Source of the DNA: Miscanthus floridulus
Taxonomy: Eukaryota; Streptophyta; Magnoliopsida; Poales; Poaceae
Assembly (NCBI RefSeq): GCF_019320115.1
Contig: NC_089597.1
Location: 118,426,000 to 118,489,999 of the forward strand
Reading direction: 5' to 3'
Length of the DNA: 64,000 bases
Notes under the pieces: generated by a model
Seen by the model: the letters and a program-made list of their open reading frames with translations, nothing else
The model's database searches: none
What the model was told of the DNA's origin: nothing
In this document: positions 1-11,572 of the stretch, in pieces
How positions within the stretch are numbered: position 1 is the first letter of the stretch
Layout of the letters: each line of letters starts with the position of its first letter
Translations under genes and position numbers: made by a program

Positions 1-2092
1 AGTGGTCAAGGATTGTATCTGATAAAGGCTGTTGAATCTCTGTCCATTCGGCCACAAAATCGGCGAGGGCTTGAGATTTGATTGCTTTCCGTGGGGTGAA
101 ATTGATGTCAAGAGCTCCAATTTCAACTGCCCACTTAGATATGCGCCCCGTGGCATCTTTATTATGTAGGATGTCTCCGAGTGGAAAATCTGTCACCACG
201 GTGATCTTGTGGCTTTTGAAATAGTGGCGAAGCTTCCGTGAGGTAATGAGTAGAGCGTAGAGTAGTTTTTGTACATGCGGGTACCGGATTTTGGATTCTA
301 ACAGTACTTCGCTGATGTAGTATACGGGACGTTGCACTTTATACACGCGCCCTTGTTCTTCTCTTTCTATGACTATTGCTGTGCTGATTACGGTAGGAGT
401 TGCCGCAATATATAGCATCATATCTTCATCTTTCTTTGGAGGTGTCAGGATAGGCGACGAAGTGAGGTATTCTTTAAGTTTTTTGAAAGCTTCGTCGGCC
501 TTTATTGTCCACTCAAACTTGTCTGTCTTCTTTAGTAGTTTAAAGAAAGGTAACCCCTTTTCGCCGAATCTTGATATGAAACGGTTGAGGGCCGCCATGC
601 ATCCTGTTAGTTTCTGCACATCTTTGACACTTCTAGGTGGGCCCATTTCTATTATAGCTCGAATTTGCTTGGTGCTGGCTTCGATCCCGCGCTGACTGAC
701 CAAAAATCCGAGTAGTTGTCCTGATGGAACTCCAAATACACATTTATTTGGGTTCAATTTCCATTTCCATTTCTTCAAGTTTTCGAAGGTTTGCTTTAAA
801 TCCTCAATTAGAGTGTCCGGGTTCTTTGTTTTCACCACCACATCGTCCATGTATGCCTCCACATTTTCACCGATTTGATTCCCAAGGCAAGTCTGGATAG
901 CTCTTTGGTACGTGGCGCCAGTGTTCTTTAGTCCAAACGACATGGTCTTGTAGCAGTAGGCACCAAACGGGGTGATGAAAGATGTCTTGCTCTGGTCCCC
1001 TTCTTTTAGTGCGATCTGGTGATATCCTGAATAGCAATCGAGAAAAGATAATAGCGCAGATCATGCTGTTGAGTCAACTATCTGGTCAATGCGTGGTAGC
1101 CCGAACGGATCTTTTGGGCAATGTTTGTTGAGATCTGTGTAATCGATGCACATACGCCACTCGTCCATGTTTTTCTTCTGCACAAGGACCGAGTTTGCTA
1201 GCCAATCTGGATGAAGGATCTCCTTGATGAATCCGGCTGCCATCAGTTTTGTTATTTCCTTTTTAATTGCTGCCTTCTTGTCGGGTGAGAATCGTCGTAG
1301 CCGTTGCTTTACAGGCTTGGAGCTTTTGTTAACATCAATTCTGTGCTCAGCCAACTCCCTTGGGACTCCTGGCATGTCGGCCGGCTTCCAAGCGAAGATA
1401 TCTTTGTTGTCCCGAAGAAAGTTGGTGAGCGCGAGTTCCTATTTTGCCGAGAGGTGAGCACTAATGATTGCTGTCTTGGAGGTATCGCCTGTGCCTAAGT
1501 CGATTTGCTTGACGTTGGCTTCTTTTGGTGGTGCGATGATGCTGGGTTTTTTAGCCGGTATTTCTAATTCTTCTTGGCTTGTCTCTACAGCGATTGTGGC
1601 TATTTCTTTTCTTCCATTGTCGGCTTGCGCTTTAGCTGCAATTTGGATTGCCTGAATGTCGCAGTCAAAAGCGCGCTTTAAATCGCTTCGAAGAGAAAGG
1701 ATACCGTTGGGTCCTGGCATCTTAAGCAGTAAGTATGGATAATGTGGTATTGCCATGAATTTGGCCAGTGCTGGACATCCGAGGATTGCATGATATGACG
1801 AATCGAAGTCGGTGACTTTGAATTTGATAAACTATGTTCGGTAGTTTGAAGGAGTTCCAAAGGTAACAGGTAAAGTAATTTGTCCGAGTGGCATGGCTGC
1901 TTTGCCAGGTACTATTCCGTAAAAAGGTGTGCTTGTTGGCGTAATCATCCCGGCGAGTTGTAGTCCCATTTTCCTTAGAGCTTCTGAAAAGATGATGTTG
2001 AGTCTAGCTCCTCCATCGATTAGTACTTTGGTGACGGTCATACCAGCAATAGTCGGATCTAGAACTAGTGGATAATGGCCTACGTTTCCCAC
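1..2092 (-). pseudogene. gypsy pol: aspartic protease, reverse transcriptase, RNase H (decayed)
   Basis: Minus-strand reading frame with three in-frame stops (near 1832, 1439 and 1061) but otherwise open to the window edge. From the N-terminal side it shows a retropepsin-like active-site stretch LIDGGARLNIIF near 2010, then the RT N-terminal region (VLVQKKNMDEWRMCIDY, near 1180), the RT catalytic box YMDD at about 842-853, and an RNase H-like region with a VVTDFPLG stretch near 200. In an intact element these would process gag-pol and copy the RNA into DNA. Each stop is explicable by a single substitution, so decay is moderate. Integrase would lie left of the window. Confidence 0.88.
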
Positions 2093-2518
2093 GCTAGTCC
2101 ATTGGTCTTCTCTGGTAAATTGGATAGGATACTATGACCAATTGAGGTATCTTGGTGTAGCCGGTTCTGCTGTCATAATGGTCCGCAGTGCTAGTTTTTC
2201 TTGATGTTTGCTTCTGCAATCTGGAGCCCCTGAGAAAATCACTGCTACCGTTCCCCTGGGTTTTTGGAATCCTTTGTCCTCGTGGTTGTCTTCTTCTTTT
2301 TTCTGATTGTCCTCTTTGGTGTTTTCCTTACTATCTTTTCTTGTGTATCAATCATTGAAAGTGTAGCAATTTCCGATGGTGTGCCTCCCACTAGGGTGCA
2401 ATGGGCAACGTATGTTTTCAATGTCATCATATCTTCTGGGTTTGGGAAACTTCTTTGATTTGTCGGCCATTGCCACAGTATTGTCTGGTCTACGTTTTCT
2501 TTCTTGATGTCTACTATT

Positions 2519-3628
2519 TCAGTGATTTTGCTTGTCCGAGTTATTCTGGTTGCTTCTGTCCGGGAACCTCTCTCGTGTTTTTTCTTCTGTAGTAATCATC
2601 TTTTCTACTGTACGTCTGAATTCTTCATTGTTTCTCGGATTTTCTTTGCAGAAGTCTTGAAATTGCCATCTAGCCATGATTCCGTGAGAGAAAGCTTCAA
2701 TTACTTCTCGTTCGGTTATGTCATGCACTTGAGCTCGTAGTTCGCCGAATCGTCGATAGTAATTTCTAAGACTTTCACCTCCCTTTTGCTTGAGTCCTTT
2801 TAGTTCTGCATGAGTGATTGGGTGTGTAATGATTCCTGCGAAATTCTCACAAAAAGCTCTTTGCAAATCCTCCCAATTTCTGATAGATCCTGGGTTCAGT
2901 TTGTCGAACCATTGGAGGGGCATGGCCTCCAGTGCCATGGGAAAGAAAAGGGTTTTGATATCGTCGTCTCCTCCGGCTAGTTCAATTGATTGTGAATATA
3001 TCCTGAGCCATTGCCTTGGTTCAGTTTTGCCATCATACTTGGAGTGGTTAGACGGTTTAAATTTGTGAGGTAATCGTACCAATGCAAGCCTGTTCGCGAA
3101 ACAGGGGAACCTGTCGTGTGCCTTGGTTTCTTTAAATTCAGATTTGGCTCCTTCTTCTGGCCAACTGTTGTTCTGATGGGAACAATCTTGTGAGGTTGTC
3201 TGGGTAGGTACCCTACTCCTAGTCTTCCTTAGTTGTTCAAATCGGTGGCCTTGATTATGTTCCTTCCTACTTCCTCCGTCATGGCTTCCACCCGGCCCAA
3301 GTCTTTCGAAAGCGGATTTCCTTTGATTTTGATCTTCTTGCCGGTGGGTTGTTGATCTGGCGGGTAGTCTTGATCGAGCTTTCTCTTCATGCGTTCTCAG
3401 GATCGTCGATCGGAGCAAGTCCTGGAGCTGTTCATACTTCTCACCAGGATGTGAAGTTGCTCCGAGTTCTTCTAATGCTTCTCGAATCTTATCGTAAGGC
3501 GTATTGGCCGTGCGTCTTCCTTTAGCTTCTCGTTGCGATTTTCTTTTATCATACTCAGCTAATTCGGACTCGTATCTGATCCAAGCTTCCCTACACTGCC
3601 TAGCACGGTGTTGGCGCCCCTGCTTCAA
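2519..3628 (-). pseudogene. gypsy gag polyprotein (retrotrans_gag domain)
   Basis: Open frame of 369 residues. The N-terminal third is charged and glutamine/arginine-rich. From about residue 190 it carries the retrotransposon gag (capsid) fold, recognisable by WLRIYSQSIELAGG, then ALEAMPLQWFDKLNPGSI, then LKQKGGESLRNYYRRF, which is the usual spacing of the family. It would form the particle shell. The expected nucleocapsid region and the join to protease (2093-2518) are not in one frame: a frameshift lies between 2430 and 2092. The true start may lie upstream of the first Met used here. gag itself is uninterrupted, unlike pol. Confidence 0.88.
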
Positions 3629-4487
3629 CTTGTTTTTTCTTTCTCTAGCTTGTTTCTGACTATCGGTTTCTCCATCGTAGCCCTAGGCAAAGGGTGATAT
3701 GTTGGATTCTGATTCATCTGATGATCTGACATCAGGTGCTTTCGGGGGATTTAATGGTGACCGCGGACACCGCACCATGAGCACTTCTCGTGCGTGAGTC
3801 GTTCTGTTATTGGCGTTAGTTTTCATGCTGTCGGAGTCGCTGATAACTTTAGTAGATGCCTCGGTGTCGTAGATCGAGTTTCCTTTTTGGTAAGGTAGAA
3901 TAGATGTTGTTGTTGTGCCGACTAGTTGGGTTCCGCTACCTCAGGAACGGAATCTGGCCAGTGGATGATACAGTCCTACGATGTTATCGTTAGCACGAGA
4001 CCCTCCTGAGCTCCTATCAGTGGTATCCCGAATCTAGGATTGAAAGATCTTTCGAACTGTCTCTGATAGGATTTTGCCATGTTGTCGAGCCCAAATGGAA
4101 AAGAACTCGACTTCTTGAGAGAACTCTGGGGGTAATCCGAGTTGTTTTGAGTTGTGCTCTAGAATCTTGCCAAAAAAGAACTCGGTTTCTTGAAAGCACT
4201 CGGGTAAAACTTCGCCTTGGAGCTTGAATTCGAATCGGATACGAGTGGTCGTGAAATCTGATTTGAATCGGATACTATGAGCTGCGTGAATCTTTTGGTG
4301 AGCTGATCCGTTGCAGTTGTTGAAATAGGAACTTCTTTTAGATGATCTGGATCTTCGAAGAGATGGCTTTGAAGCTTGTCGTTGTTGTCTGCCTCGCAGA
4401 TCCATGAGCCGAAGATGAAAGTTGATCCTGTCGGGAAGATTATGTTGTCGAGGTCCATCGAGCTCTCGAATGCAAAGTCGCCGAAAG

Positions 4488-4505
4488 CCCCTACCTGGCG
4501 CGCCA
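4488..4505 (-). other. Primer-binding site of the gypsy element
   Basis: Two bases inside the LTR end, the minus strand reads TGGCGCGCCAGGTAGGGG. It starts with the TGG that pairs with a tRNA 3' CCA and sits where the primer-binding site must be. The matching tRNA species was not identified. Confidence 0.7.
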
Positions 4506-4507
4506 GC

Positions 4508-4893
4508 TGTCGATGTTTGACCACCGATAGCCTGCCACGGGGGTACCCGGGGCAGTATGTTCGGGCTTCGGCGTATGCTGAACTCGATGGTTAACGCAAT
4601 AGACAGCCGATTTATCCTGGTTCAGACCCTCGATCGTAGATCGAGTAATAACCTTACGTCCAGTCGGCCTTAGGCCTTTGCGTTGGATTGATTATGATCT
4701 ATCTTCTTCTTTTCTGACGGGAGCCCTGCCCTCCTTTATATAGTCAGGAGGCCAGAGTCCTAGTCGGTTTACAATGAGATTTCCTAGTAGGATTACTTAA
4801 TAGTTCTACTACTAAGATTTACATGGGAAGAATCCTAGTTGAACTAGATCTTTTCTCTCTCTTGCGGGGTATCCTGTGGGTCCCGTATCGACA
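4508..4893 (-). repeat. 5' LTR of the gypsy element
   Basis: A 386-bp block bounded by TGTCGAT and ATCGACA, an inverted pair with the TG..CA ends expected of an LTR. On the minus strand it precedes the primer-binding site and gag, so it is the 5' LTR. A TATA-like TATATA lies near 4738 on the complementary strand (minus-strand promoter). The partner LTR is outside the window, so target duplication cannot be checked; the outer flank is CTCAC. Confidence 0.8.
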
Positions 4894-5035
4894 CTCACAC
4901 ACATGCATAAATGTAGTCTCACACACATACATAAATATATAGTCTCATACACATATATAAATATATAGTCTCACACACATTCATAAATAAAGTCTTACAA
5001 ACACACACACTTACACAAACACTCCACGTTCAACA
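4894..5035. repeat. CA/TA-rich simple repeat
   Basis: Imperfect tandem units of about 30 bp built on CTCACACACATACATAAAT, ending in pure CA runs. It lies between the gypsy LTR and the coding part of the CACTA element, so it also marks the junction where the CACTA left terminus is missing. Confidence 0.8.
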
Positions 5036-5040
5036 ACTAG

Positions 5041-8000
5041 CTAGCCCGTTGTAACGACTTTTTCCTTGACATCTTTTTGTTCCCATGGCAATATATCTTT
5101 GACTAGGTACTTTTTCACAACACTGATCTTCTTAGGAAAGTCTGTGAATATTGACATCTCATCGTAGTTATTGTAAGCTTCAACATTATCCACGCCATCA
5201 ACTCTGATAATGTGTTGTTTCTCGGAGGCAACCATGTGCTTTGTCTTCTTCTTCAGGCGGAGGTTACTTTGTGGGTCAGGCATATAGAAAACTTGTGCGA
5301 CCCGTGAAGCGAGCACCCAAGGATCATCTTGGTAGCCTAGATTCTCGAGGTGCAGGACTCTCAATCTGATCTCATTCAGTTGGTGTTGTTTGATCCAGCG
5401 GCATCGAAATAGGGCCACTATTATATCCCTTCTATAGTCAAGTTCCCATATCTCTTCAATGATGCCAAAGTATTGGATCTTTCACCCCACTCCATCGAGA
5501 GATTCTATTCGAACGCCGTTGTTTTAGTTCATATATTTACTATCATATGCGTGGGTATAGTACGTGTACCCATTGATGTCATAAGCTTTCCAAGATGTCA
5601 CTTGTCTCGATAGCCCCTCCGCTAACCTATTGATGGTAATAGAGTCTATGGTTTCTTCATGCGGTATGTTTTGGTCCTTCAACCATGTAGTTAGTCGTTG
5701 CTTGTGCTGTTTCATGACCTAATCATCTGAACGATCATTTCTCTCCACCATAATGATAGCCAAGTGTTCATCAATATACAGTTGCATCAGTTGTGTACTC
5801 TGTAAGACACTGTAATGCACCCGACTCACTTCTTTGTAATCATGGTCGATGAACACTTTTTCTACCACTGGTGCCCATCCCAGCCAGCCTATCCTTGTGA
5901 CGAGAATCAGGTTTACCAATCCCGTTCTATACTTTTAGGTACTCTTGACAGCACTCGACGACTTCTTCAGTACTATAACCCTCTATCATGGAGCCCTTTA
6001 GGTATGCTCAATTATGCACGTATCGGCTTAGAACCAACATGAACCACTCGTAGGACCACATTTCATACAAGTAGCAAGGGCCCAGTGCCTGTATCTGATG
6101 AACCACGTGAATCATGAGATGTGGCATTATATCAAAAAAAGTAGGAGGTAAACACATCTCTAGTTAGTTTTGTGTCTCCACCACAAATTCATGTAGATCA
6201 CTCAGCTCTTTCTTACCAATCGTCTTCTGTGAGATCTTCAAAAAGAAGTAGCACATGTGGGTGATGGCCATTTTTAAGAACTCTAGCTTTATAGCTCTGA
6301 TTGCAATAGGTAGAAACACGGTCAGCATCACATGACAATCGTGAGCCCTACAGTGTGTTATTGATAAGTCCTTCATCGACACTAGCTTCTTCACATTCGC
6401 TAAAAACCCAATTGGGACTTTGACCCCCCTCAGGAAAGTACATATAGCTCTCTTATCTTCTGGTGTTAGGTTGAAGCACGCCACGGGTAGAGTGTATTTT
6501 TCATTAGCCTCAGGTACCGGGTGAAGCTGTGGCATCACGTTTAGCTACACCATGTCTTTCCATGATTTCAGACCATCCTTTGACTTGCATGTGTTCATCA
6601 AGGTAGCAATGAGACTCTCAAAAGACATTCTTCTACACGTGCATAGCATCAATGGCATGGGGAACCAATAAGTCTGGCTAATAAGGCAGATACTAAAAGA
6701 AGATCGATTGTTTCTTGAAAGGTACGTCTTCGACAGGAGGTGTGCTTCTATCTCTGTTCGTCGTATCTAGATTCTTCTTTCCATAGACGACACGTATGTT
6801 TTTACCATTCTATACACGTGTTCTCTGTTATGATGTCTCTCTGGAGGGGGTTCAGTATTCAGGGTGTTGTCATAAAATCTAAAGAATAATTTGTTATGGT
6901 ACTTGTGACTTGTCTTTAAGAAGCATCGGTTCCTTAGATAAACTATCTTCTTGGATGCATCCAGGAACACCCATGTAGTACCATCCAAGCAAACTAAGCA
7001 TCCCATCTTCCCTTTGATCTATCCAAACAAAGCAAACAGCGCGGGGTAATCATTGGTAGTAACAAATATTATTGCTCTACATATGAAGTCCTCCTTTTGG
7101 AACGCATCGTACATTGGCTCCCCATGCCTCCATAGCCTCTCCATTTCTTGCATCAAAGGCTCGAGAAACACATCTATATCAATGCCTGGTTGTTTAGGGC
7201 TAGAAGAATAGTGAGGAGAAGGTACTTTCTCTTCTGACACAACCACGTTGGGATGTTGTACATGGTCAAGATCATTGGCCAAGTGTTGTGGTCGCTCATC
7301 CTCTCATTGAAGGGATTCATTCCATCGGTGCTCAAGCCTACATCTCTTAGGTCATCGTAGAATTCTTTGTGCTTCTCATCGATCCTTTGCCACTGACTAC
7401 AATCAGCCGGGTGTGTAATCTTATCATCATCCACCTTGCGCTCATCATCCCACCATGTCATGAGTGCGGCTTCTTTAGGGTTTAGGAAGATACGTCTCAA
7501 GCAGTTGGTCACTGGCAGGTATCACATTACCAAGGTAGGAATTCTTCTCTGCTTTGCATCGTTGTCTAATGAAGTGTCCTCTAGGGGCTAAGATTCTTGT
7601 ACCATCTTTTTCGTACCCTTCTAATTCCTCTTTTCCCCGTGGAGGCTTCATCTCCACCGTAAAGGTCATTGTTCTTGTACCGGCTGACCCCACACCGGAG
7701 ATATTTATCTGGTGACTTGAACGTTTCGTCATGAAAAAGGATATAGTGGTTGGGGCATGCATGGATTTTTTTTCAACCCCACTGTCAATGGACTTATGGC
7801 CTTCTTCGCTTGGTATGTGTTGGCGGGAACTGAGTTTGGTTGTGGCAGCACCCATGACAGGAGACATAATAGATCATTGAAACTACAGTATGACCAGCCG
7901 TACTTAGCCTTCAGGATAAGTAGCTCAAGCACAAAACGTAGCAATGTCTAATGTGTCGGATAACCCTTTTCAACATCATACATAGTCTCCTTTGATGCTT

Positions 8001-8193
8001 TTGTTATCATTTTCAAATTTTCTAGACCTTTCGGGCTCTTTAGTAAAATCTCTGGTACAAGGGCTCGAATCATGTCCTTCAAATCATCTTTATCCCTGAC
8101 ACGTGCTCCGCCATCATTATTGACACCACCTTCGTCATTACCATCCCAACCATCAGCATCACCACCTTGTTCATTGTCAAACTCGGGATCCAT
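5041..8193 (-). pseudogene. TNP2-like CACTA transposase, multiply broken
   Basis: Recognisable TNP2 pieces lie in order on the minus strand: an acidic N-terminal region (8193-7948), the conserved SFNDLLCLLSWVLP block (about 7880), and the core ending DGMNPFNERMSDHNTWP (about 7300), which is diagnostic for plant CACTA transposases. A DUF4218-like part follows (6538-6164, with HDCHVMLTVFLPIAIRAI), then a DUF4216-like part (5715-5041, with DINGYTYYTHAYDS and DPWVLASRVAQVFYM). Pieces are in different frames with intervening stops, so no full-length protein is possible. The intact enzyme would bind element ends and cut them for transposition. Some breaks could be introns, but the number of in-exon stops argues for decay. 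Confidence 0.87.
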
Positions 8194-9288
8194 TCGTGCA
8201 TCAAGCTCTGCTGAATATTAGGACAAGGATTTTAGGGTTTCATCGTCGTATTCCTCCTCATCATCGTCGTTAACAATAACTGTTTCACCATGATGAACCC
8301 ATACTGTGTAGTCCTCAACAAATCCCCACATAATCAAATGTGATCTAATGATAGTCACATTTGTTCATGCCATACGGTTCTTGCAATCTTTACAGGGACA
8401 AATAATTGTATCCTTATTCTCTGTCAATGTCGTTGTATGCTTCTCTACGGCTTCAATAAATTTATCCACCTCTTCACGGAAACCTGCCTTGAACCATAAC
8501 GAACCATACATCCAAGAGTTCTTGTACTCCATCTTTTACAATAATAACAACAAAATATTAAAGGACTACTTATTCAGATATATATAAAAATGAATCAAAT
8601 TAATAATTACTTGAGAATAATTGTATATACTTCAGATATATATGAATATAAATCAAATATAATTACATGAAGCATACAAACACACCATGGTAGAGGAAAA
8701 TTAATTAATGGCCTATTTATCCATAAATAATTAAAATACATATTTGTTGATTACAATAAATAATTTCAAAGATAACAATTAGCAACAATTATATTTTACT
8801 CAATATCATTCATGCAAACCCTAGTCCAATTTTATCAAACATAAATTTATAAAAATGAAATTAATAAAAAAACCAAACCCTAGATCTAGATCTACATGCA
8901 CATGAAACATCCATAAAACTAACTAATTGTTCACTAAAATCAAGAAACATAGACCAAATAAGGGTATGATTTTGTTTCCCTACCTAATTTACCATAGTAC
9001 ATTCAAAACTTAGGTTTAATTTGCTTTATAAGTAGCTCAAGCACCATAGAAGAGAGAGAAAAGCAAAACTCTAATTACTCACTAAATAACCATTAAAACT
9101 TCAAAAAAAGTGTGGAATAGTATTTTCTTACCTTCTACGACCTCTCCACCAAAGAATTTGAGACTAAAATCTTCCCTCCTTAGTAGAGCAATTTTTGGGA
9201 GGTGCCCAAGGCATTCCTACCTTTTTTTCACGGGTTGGAGTGAGTGACCAGAGGAGAAAGAAGGGGATGCAGGCATTTATACGTTGGT

Positions 9289-9614
9289 CATTTGTAGAGG
9301 CGGCTGGTGATTGAGCCGCCCAGCCGCCCCTACAAATCGCAGGTATTTATACGTGGAGCATTTGTAGGGGAGGCTGGTGAGTGAGCCGCCCCTACAAATC
9401 GCAACATCGGAGATGGCTGGTGAGTGAGCCGTCCCTACAAATCAACCCATTTATAGGGGGCGGCTCGTATCACCAACCGCCCCTACTGTTCCATTTGTAG
9501 GGGCGGCTGGTCTCGTGGGTCCCAAGCACGCCCACTGTTGGGGCGGCTCCATCATCAGCCACCCCTACAAAAAAAATTGCCCCGTTGCTACAAACGTTTT
9601 TTTTTGTAGTAGTG
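9289..9614. repeat. CACTA subterminal repeats and terminus
   Basis: At least six copies, in both orientations, of a motif around TAGGGGCGGCTGGT / ACCAGCCGCCCCTA, followed by the terminal GTAGTAGTG ending at 9614. Short repeats of this kind just inside the ends are the binding sites for the element-encoded DNA-binding protein in En/Spm-type transposons. Confidence 0.85.
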
Positions 9615-10080
9615 AATCAAAACAATAAGCACGGCTCAGGTGATCTAGATTCTACTGTTTGGTCCATATGATAAGCTGCCTATACTGAAACTTGTTCAGC
9701 AGGTGCCTAGTAATTTGAATCTGATACATGATTTGGGCTGGTTTTAAGTTCTACTTAGAACCTTTGAACTTGCACTTGTTCAAGTGAAGCTGGGCAGCTT
9801 GCTTTGCATAGTCATAAGCATTTCAGTCAAACCTAAGAGGAGTGTTTGCTTGTAAAATCTAATGGTATAATGTTCCACTGCAGGTTTTGTAGATCTTTTT
9901 GGCAAATCAGTTTGTAATCCACAACAGCAACTAAGAGGTATATACAATTCCCATGGTATATAAGTTTTATGAACTGTGATGCTATTGCAAACTGTAATGC
10001 TATTGTAAACTGTGCATAGTGCCATAGTTCCTAGGAAAAAAGAATAATATGGGGATGTGAACGAATTTCTTAGATTAGAT
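9615..10080. other. Non-coding, nothing recognised
   Basis: AT-rich sequence between two CACTA ends. Short frames here have no recognisable motif. A short repeat of TGCTATTG-type words near 9970-10010 is the only structure seen. Confidence 0.4.
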
Positions 10081-10084
10081 GGTC

Positions 10085-10291
10085 ATTTTGCCCTCCGACA
10101 CTTTTCATTTCCATAAGTGACGAATTTAAACCGACACAGAAATTAGTTCACCGACAGTAAAATTGTATTTTTCTGTCGGTATTTTCCTATCGGTATACCG
10201 ATAGGGAAATTAATTTATCAATTTTTCTGTCGGTATTTGCTATTTCCCTGTCGGTTTTACCCCGACTGAAGAATTCGAGTTTCTAGTAGTG
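10085..10291 (-). mobile_element. Right-hand end of a second CACTA element
   Basis: It ends TTCTAGTAGTG at 10291, i.e. CACTACTAGAA on the minus strand. Inside are four or more copies of CTGTCGGT / ACCGACAG spaced over about 150 bp, typical subterminal repeats. The repeat sequence differs from the 9289-9614 array, so it is another family. No left terminus is visible; it is a truncated or solo end. Confidence 0.65.
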
Positions 10292-10584
10292 TTATTCAGA
10301 ATCTATGTGAATTGGACTAAATAATCAATTCAAGCCAGTAAAGAGAAAAACACAGCCGTACTATGATGCTACAGTGGTGATGCATACAAGAGGCAAAAAA
10401 TTCTGAAATACAAAATCCACGGACGCCACAAAATCTTACGAGGATCTTTGCCAAGCCAAAATAGAGATAGAGGGTTTATGCCTTTATGTTGGTATAAGTG
10501 TCTTACACGCAGAGTTTTTTAAGAAATTGTACCGATCAAACAAGATATTAACACAATGCTCAATTTTTACATTTTTGGTGTTTG

Positions 10585-10809
10585 AGCTATAAGATCTTGG
10601 TGCTAGTGGAATGCCTTCAAGCTGGAATTCGTCAAGGAGCTTGTTATCTTTAGGCATCTCCCTCTCGCCCCTGAAGCACCTTGATTCCAACCTGTCGCTA
10701 GTTATATACGGCAGTAATGGCTATCTTCTTGGTTGGAATTATGGTGTTCCTATTAATTAGACTTGTGAGGATGCCACCAAGAGCCTCAATACCAAGGGCG
10801 AGATGTACA
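10585..10809 (-). pseudogene. Mitochondrial-type Hsp70 (DnaK) fragment
   Basis: On the minus strand, conceptual translation gives [27 protein letters not shown] and then, after a one-base shift, [12 protein letters not shown] and LEGIPLAPR. This is the start of the Hsp70 substrate-binding domain in correct order and spacing, closest by eye to the mitochondrial/bacterial DnaK type. An in-frame TAG follows AVYN, and an extra G in the GGGG run shifts the frame. Homology stops abruptly after APR. It is a short relic of a chaperone gene, probably carried here by duplication or a mobile element. Confidence 0.82.
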
Positions 10810-10984
10810 CTAGAACTGTAAATTTAAGCTTAATGATCTTTCGAAAAAAATTAAGCTTAATGCGCATTCCTTTAATTATACCAACACAGGATTCTTTTCA
10901 TGCACATTGTTGTCATTTATTAATTTATTAATATCAATGTTTTTCAATTGAAATGTCGATGTTTTTATTGTTGAAGGATAAAAA

Positions 10985-11105
10985 GGACACAAAATAGGCA
11001 TTTGTGACTAAGAAGATGAAATGATTAAGTGCTTCTTTTGTAAGAAAGAAGGACATCTCCTAAGGCACTGTGTCCTTTGAGAGTGGCTCAACAAGAAAAG
11101 TGAGG
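10985..11105 (+). pseudogene. Ty1/copia gag zinc-knuckle fragment
   Basis: Plus-strand translation around 11015-11095 reads IKCFFCKKEGHLLRHC, a complete CCHC nucleocapsid knuckle (C-x2-C-x4-H-x4-C), then a stop and EWLNKKSED. The composition matches copia-type gag. No LTR or pol is visible nearby, so it is an isolated fragment. Confidence 0.7.
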
Positions 11106-11333
11106 ATGTTATTTTCTAATGTTTATGTCGTTCATTTCCCTTTGTATTTGGTAGTGTCCTGTTGCGTCGGTACTTGAAGTTATGGTGTCACAGCTTTCTT
11201 CTATTTTGACTTACAAGACTTTTGTATGCTTTCAACAAAAGCAGATATACATTCTCTCGTCTATGAACCAAAAAAAAATTCTCAAGAGGTACAAATGAAA
11301 TGATGTCACAGGAACACTCGTAATGCAGTGTTT
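11105..11333 (-). pseudogene. Relic copy of the GDSL gene 3' end
   Basis: Positions 11140-11333 match 13845-13885 plus 15000-15155, the region just 3' of and including the last codons of the GDSL gene (stop codon context TGTCACAGGAACACTCG in both). Similarity ends at the AGTGTT after about nine codons. It is a duplicated tail, not a gene. The copy next to the live gene is interrupted by the insertion at 13890-14998, while this one is not, so the duplication predates that insertion. Confidence 0.75.
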
Positions 11334-11572
11334 TGCGCGATGTTCTCGGAGACATTGACTGTGAGAATATTTACTATATATATATATTTGAAACATTGAC
11401 TGTGAGAACATGAACCGAAGTGGGAACGGGACATGAGAAATCGGAAGAGTCAGCCGTCAGGTTCTGGGCCCACGCTCCCCATCTCATCCCCTTCTTTCCT
11501 TAGACGGTGACGTGACCCACTGTCCAGATCTACTTGTCCACCGTCGCCGCGTCGCGTCGCGTCGTTGCGGAG

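Larger units (their letters stand above)
1..4893 (-). mobile_element. Ty3/gypsy LTR retrotransposon, 5' portion, cut by window edge
   Basis: Read on the minus strand, this is an LTR retrotransposon in the order LTR (4893-4508), primer-binding site, leader, gag (3628-2519), protease, reverse transcriptase and RNase H, running off the left edge before integrase and the 3' LTR. The order PR-RT-RNase H is compatible with Ty3/gypsy, and the protease and RT motifs are of that type. Several stop codons and at least one frameshift make it non-autonomous as it stands. Age from LTR divergence cannot be judged because only one LTR is in the window. The leader at 3629-4487 has no convincing coding capacity. 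Confidence 0.9.
5041..9614 (-). mobile_element. CACTA (En/Spm) DNA transposon, decayed, left terminus missing
   Basis: The minus-strand start is a CACTACTACAAAAAA terminus at 9614-9600, preceded inward by an array of subterminal repeats and then a TNP2-type transposase gene. No matching CACTA terminus is visible near 4.9-5.0 kb, so the 3' end was lost or replaced; the gypsy LTR abuts it there. CACTA elements make 3-bp target duplications, which cannot be confirmed with one end. The stretch 8590-9120 is AT-rich with no coding signal and probably corresponds to the 5' part of the element. Confidence 0.85.

Noticed and set aside
10484..10690. 68-residue protein gene on the minus strand
   Set aside because: It is the shifted frame of the Hsp70 relic plus read-through into unrelated sequence.
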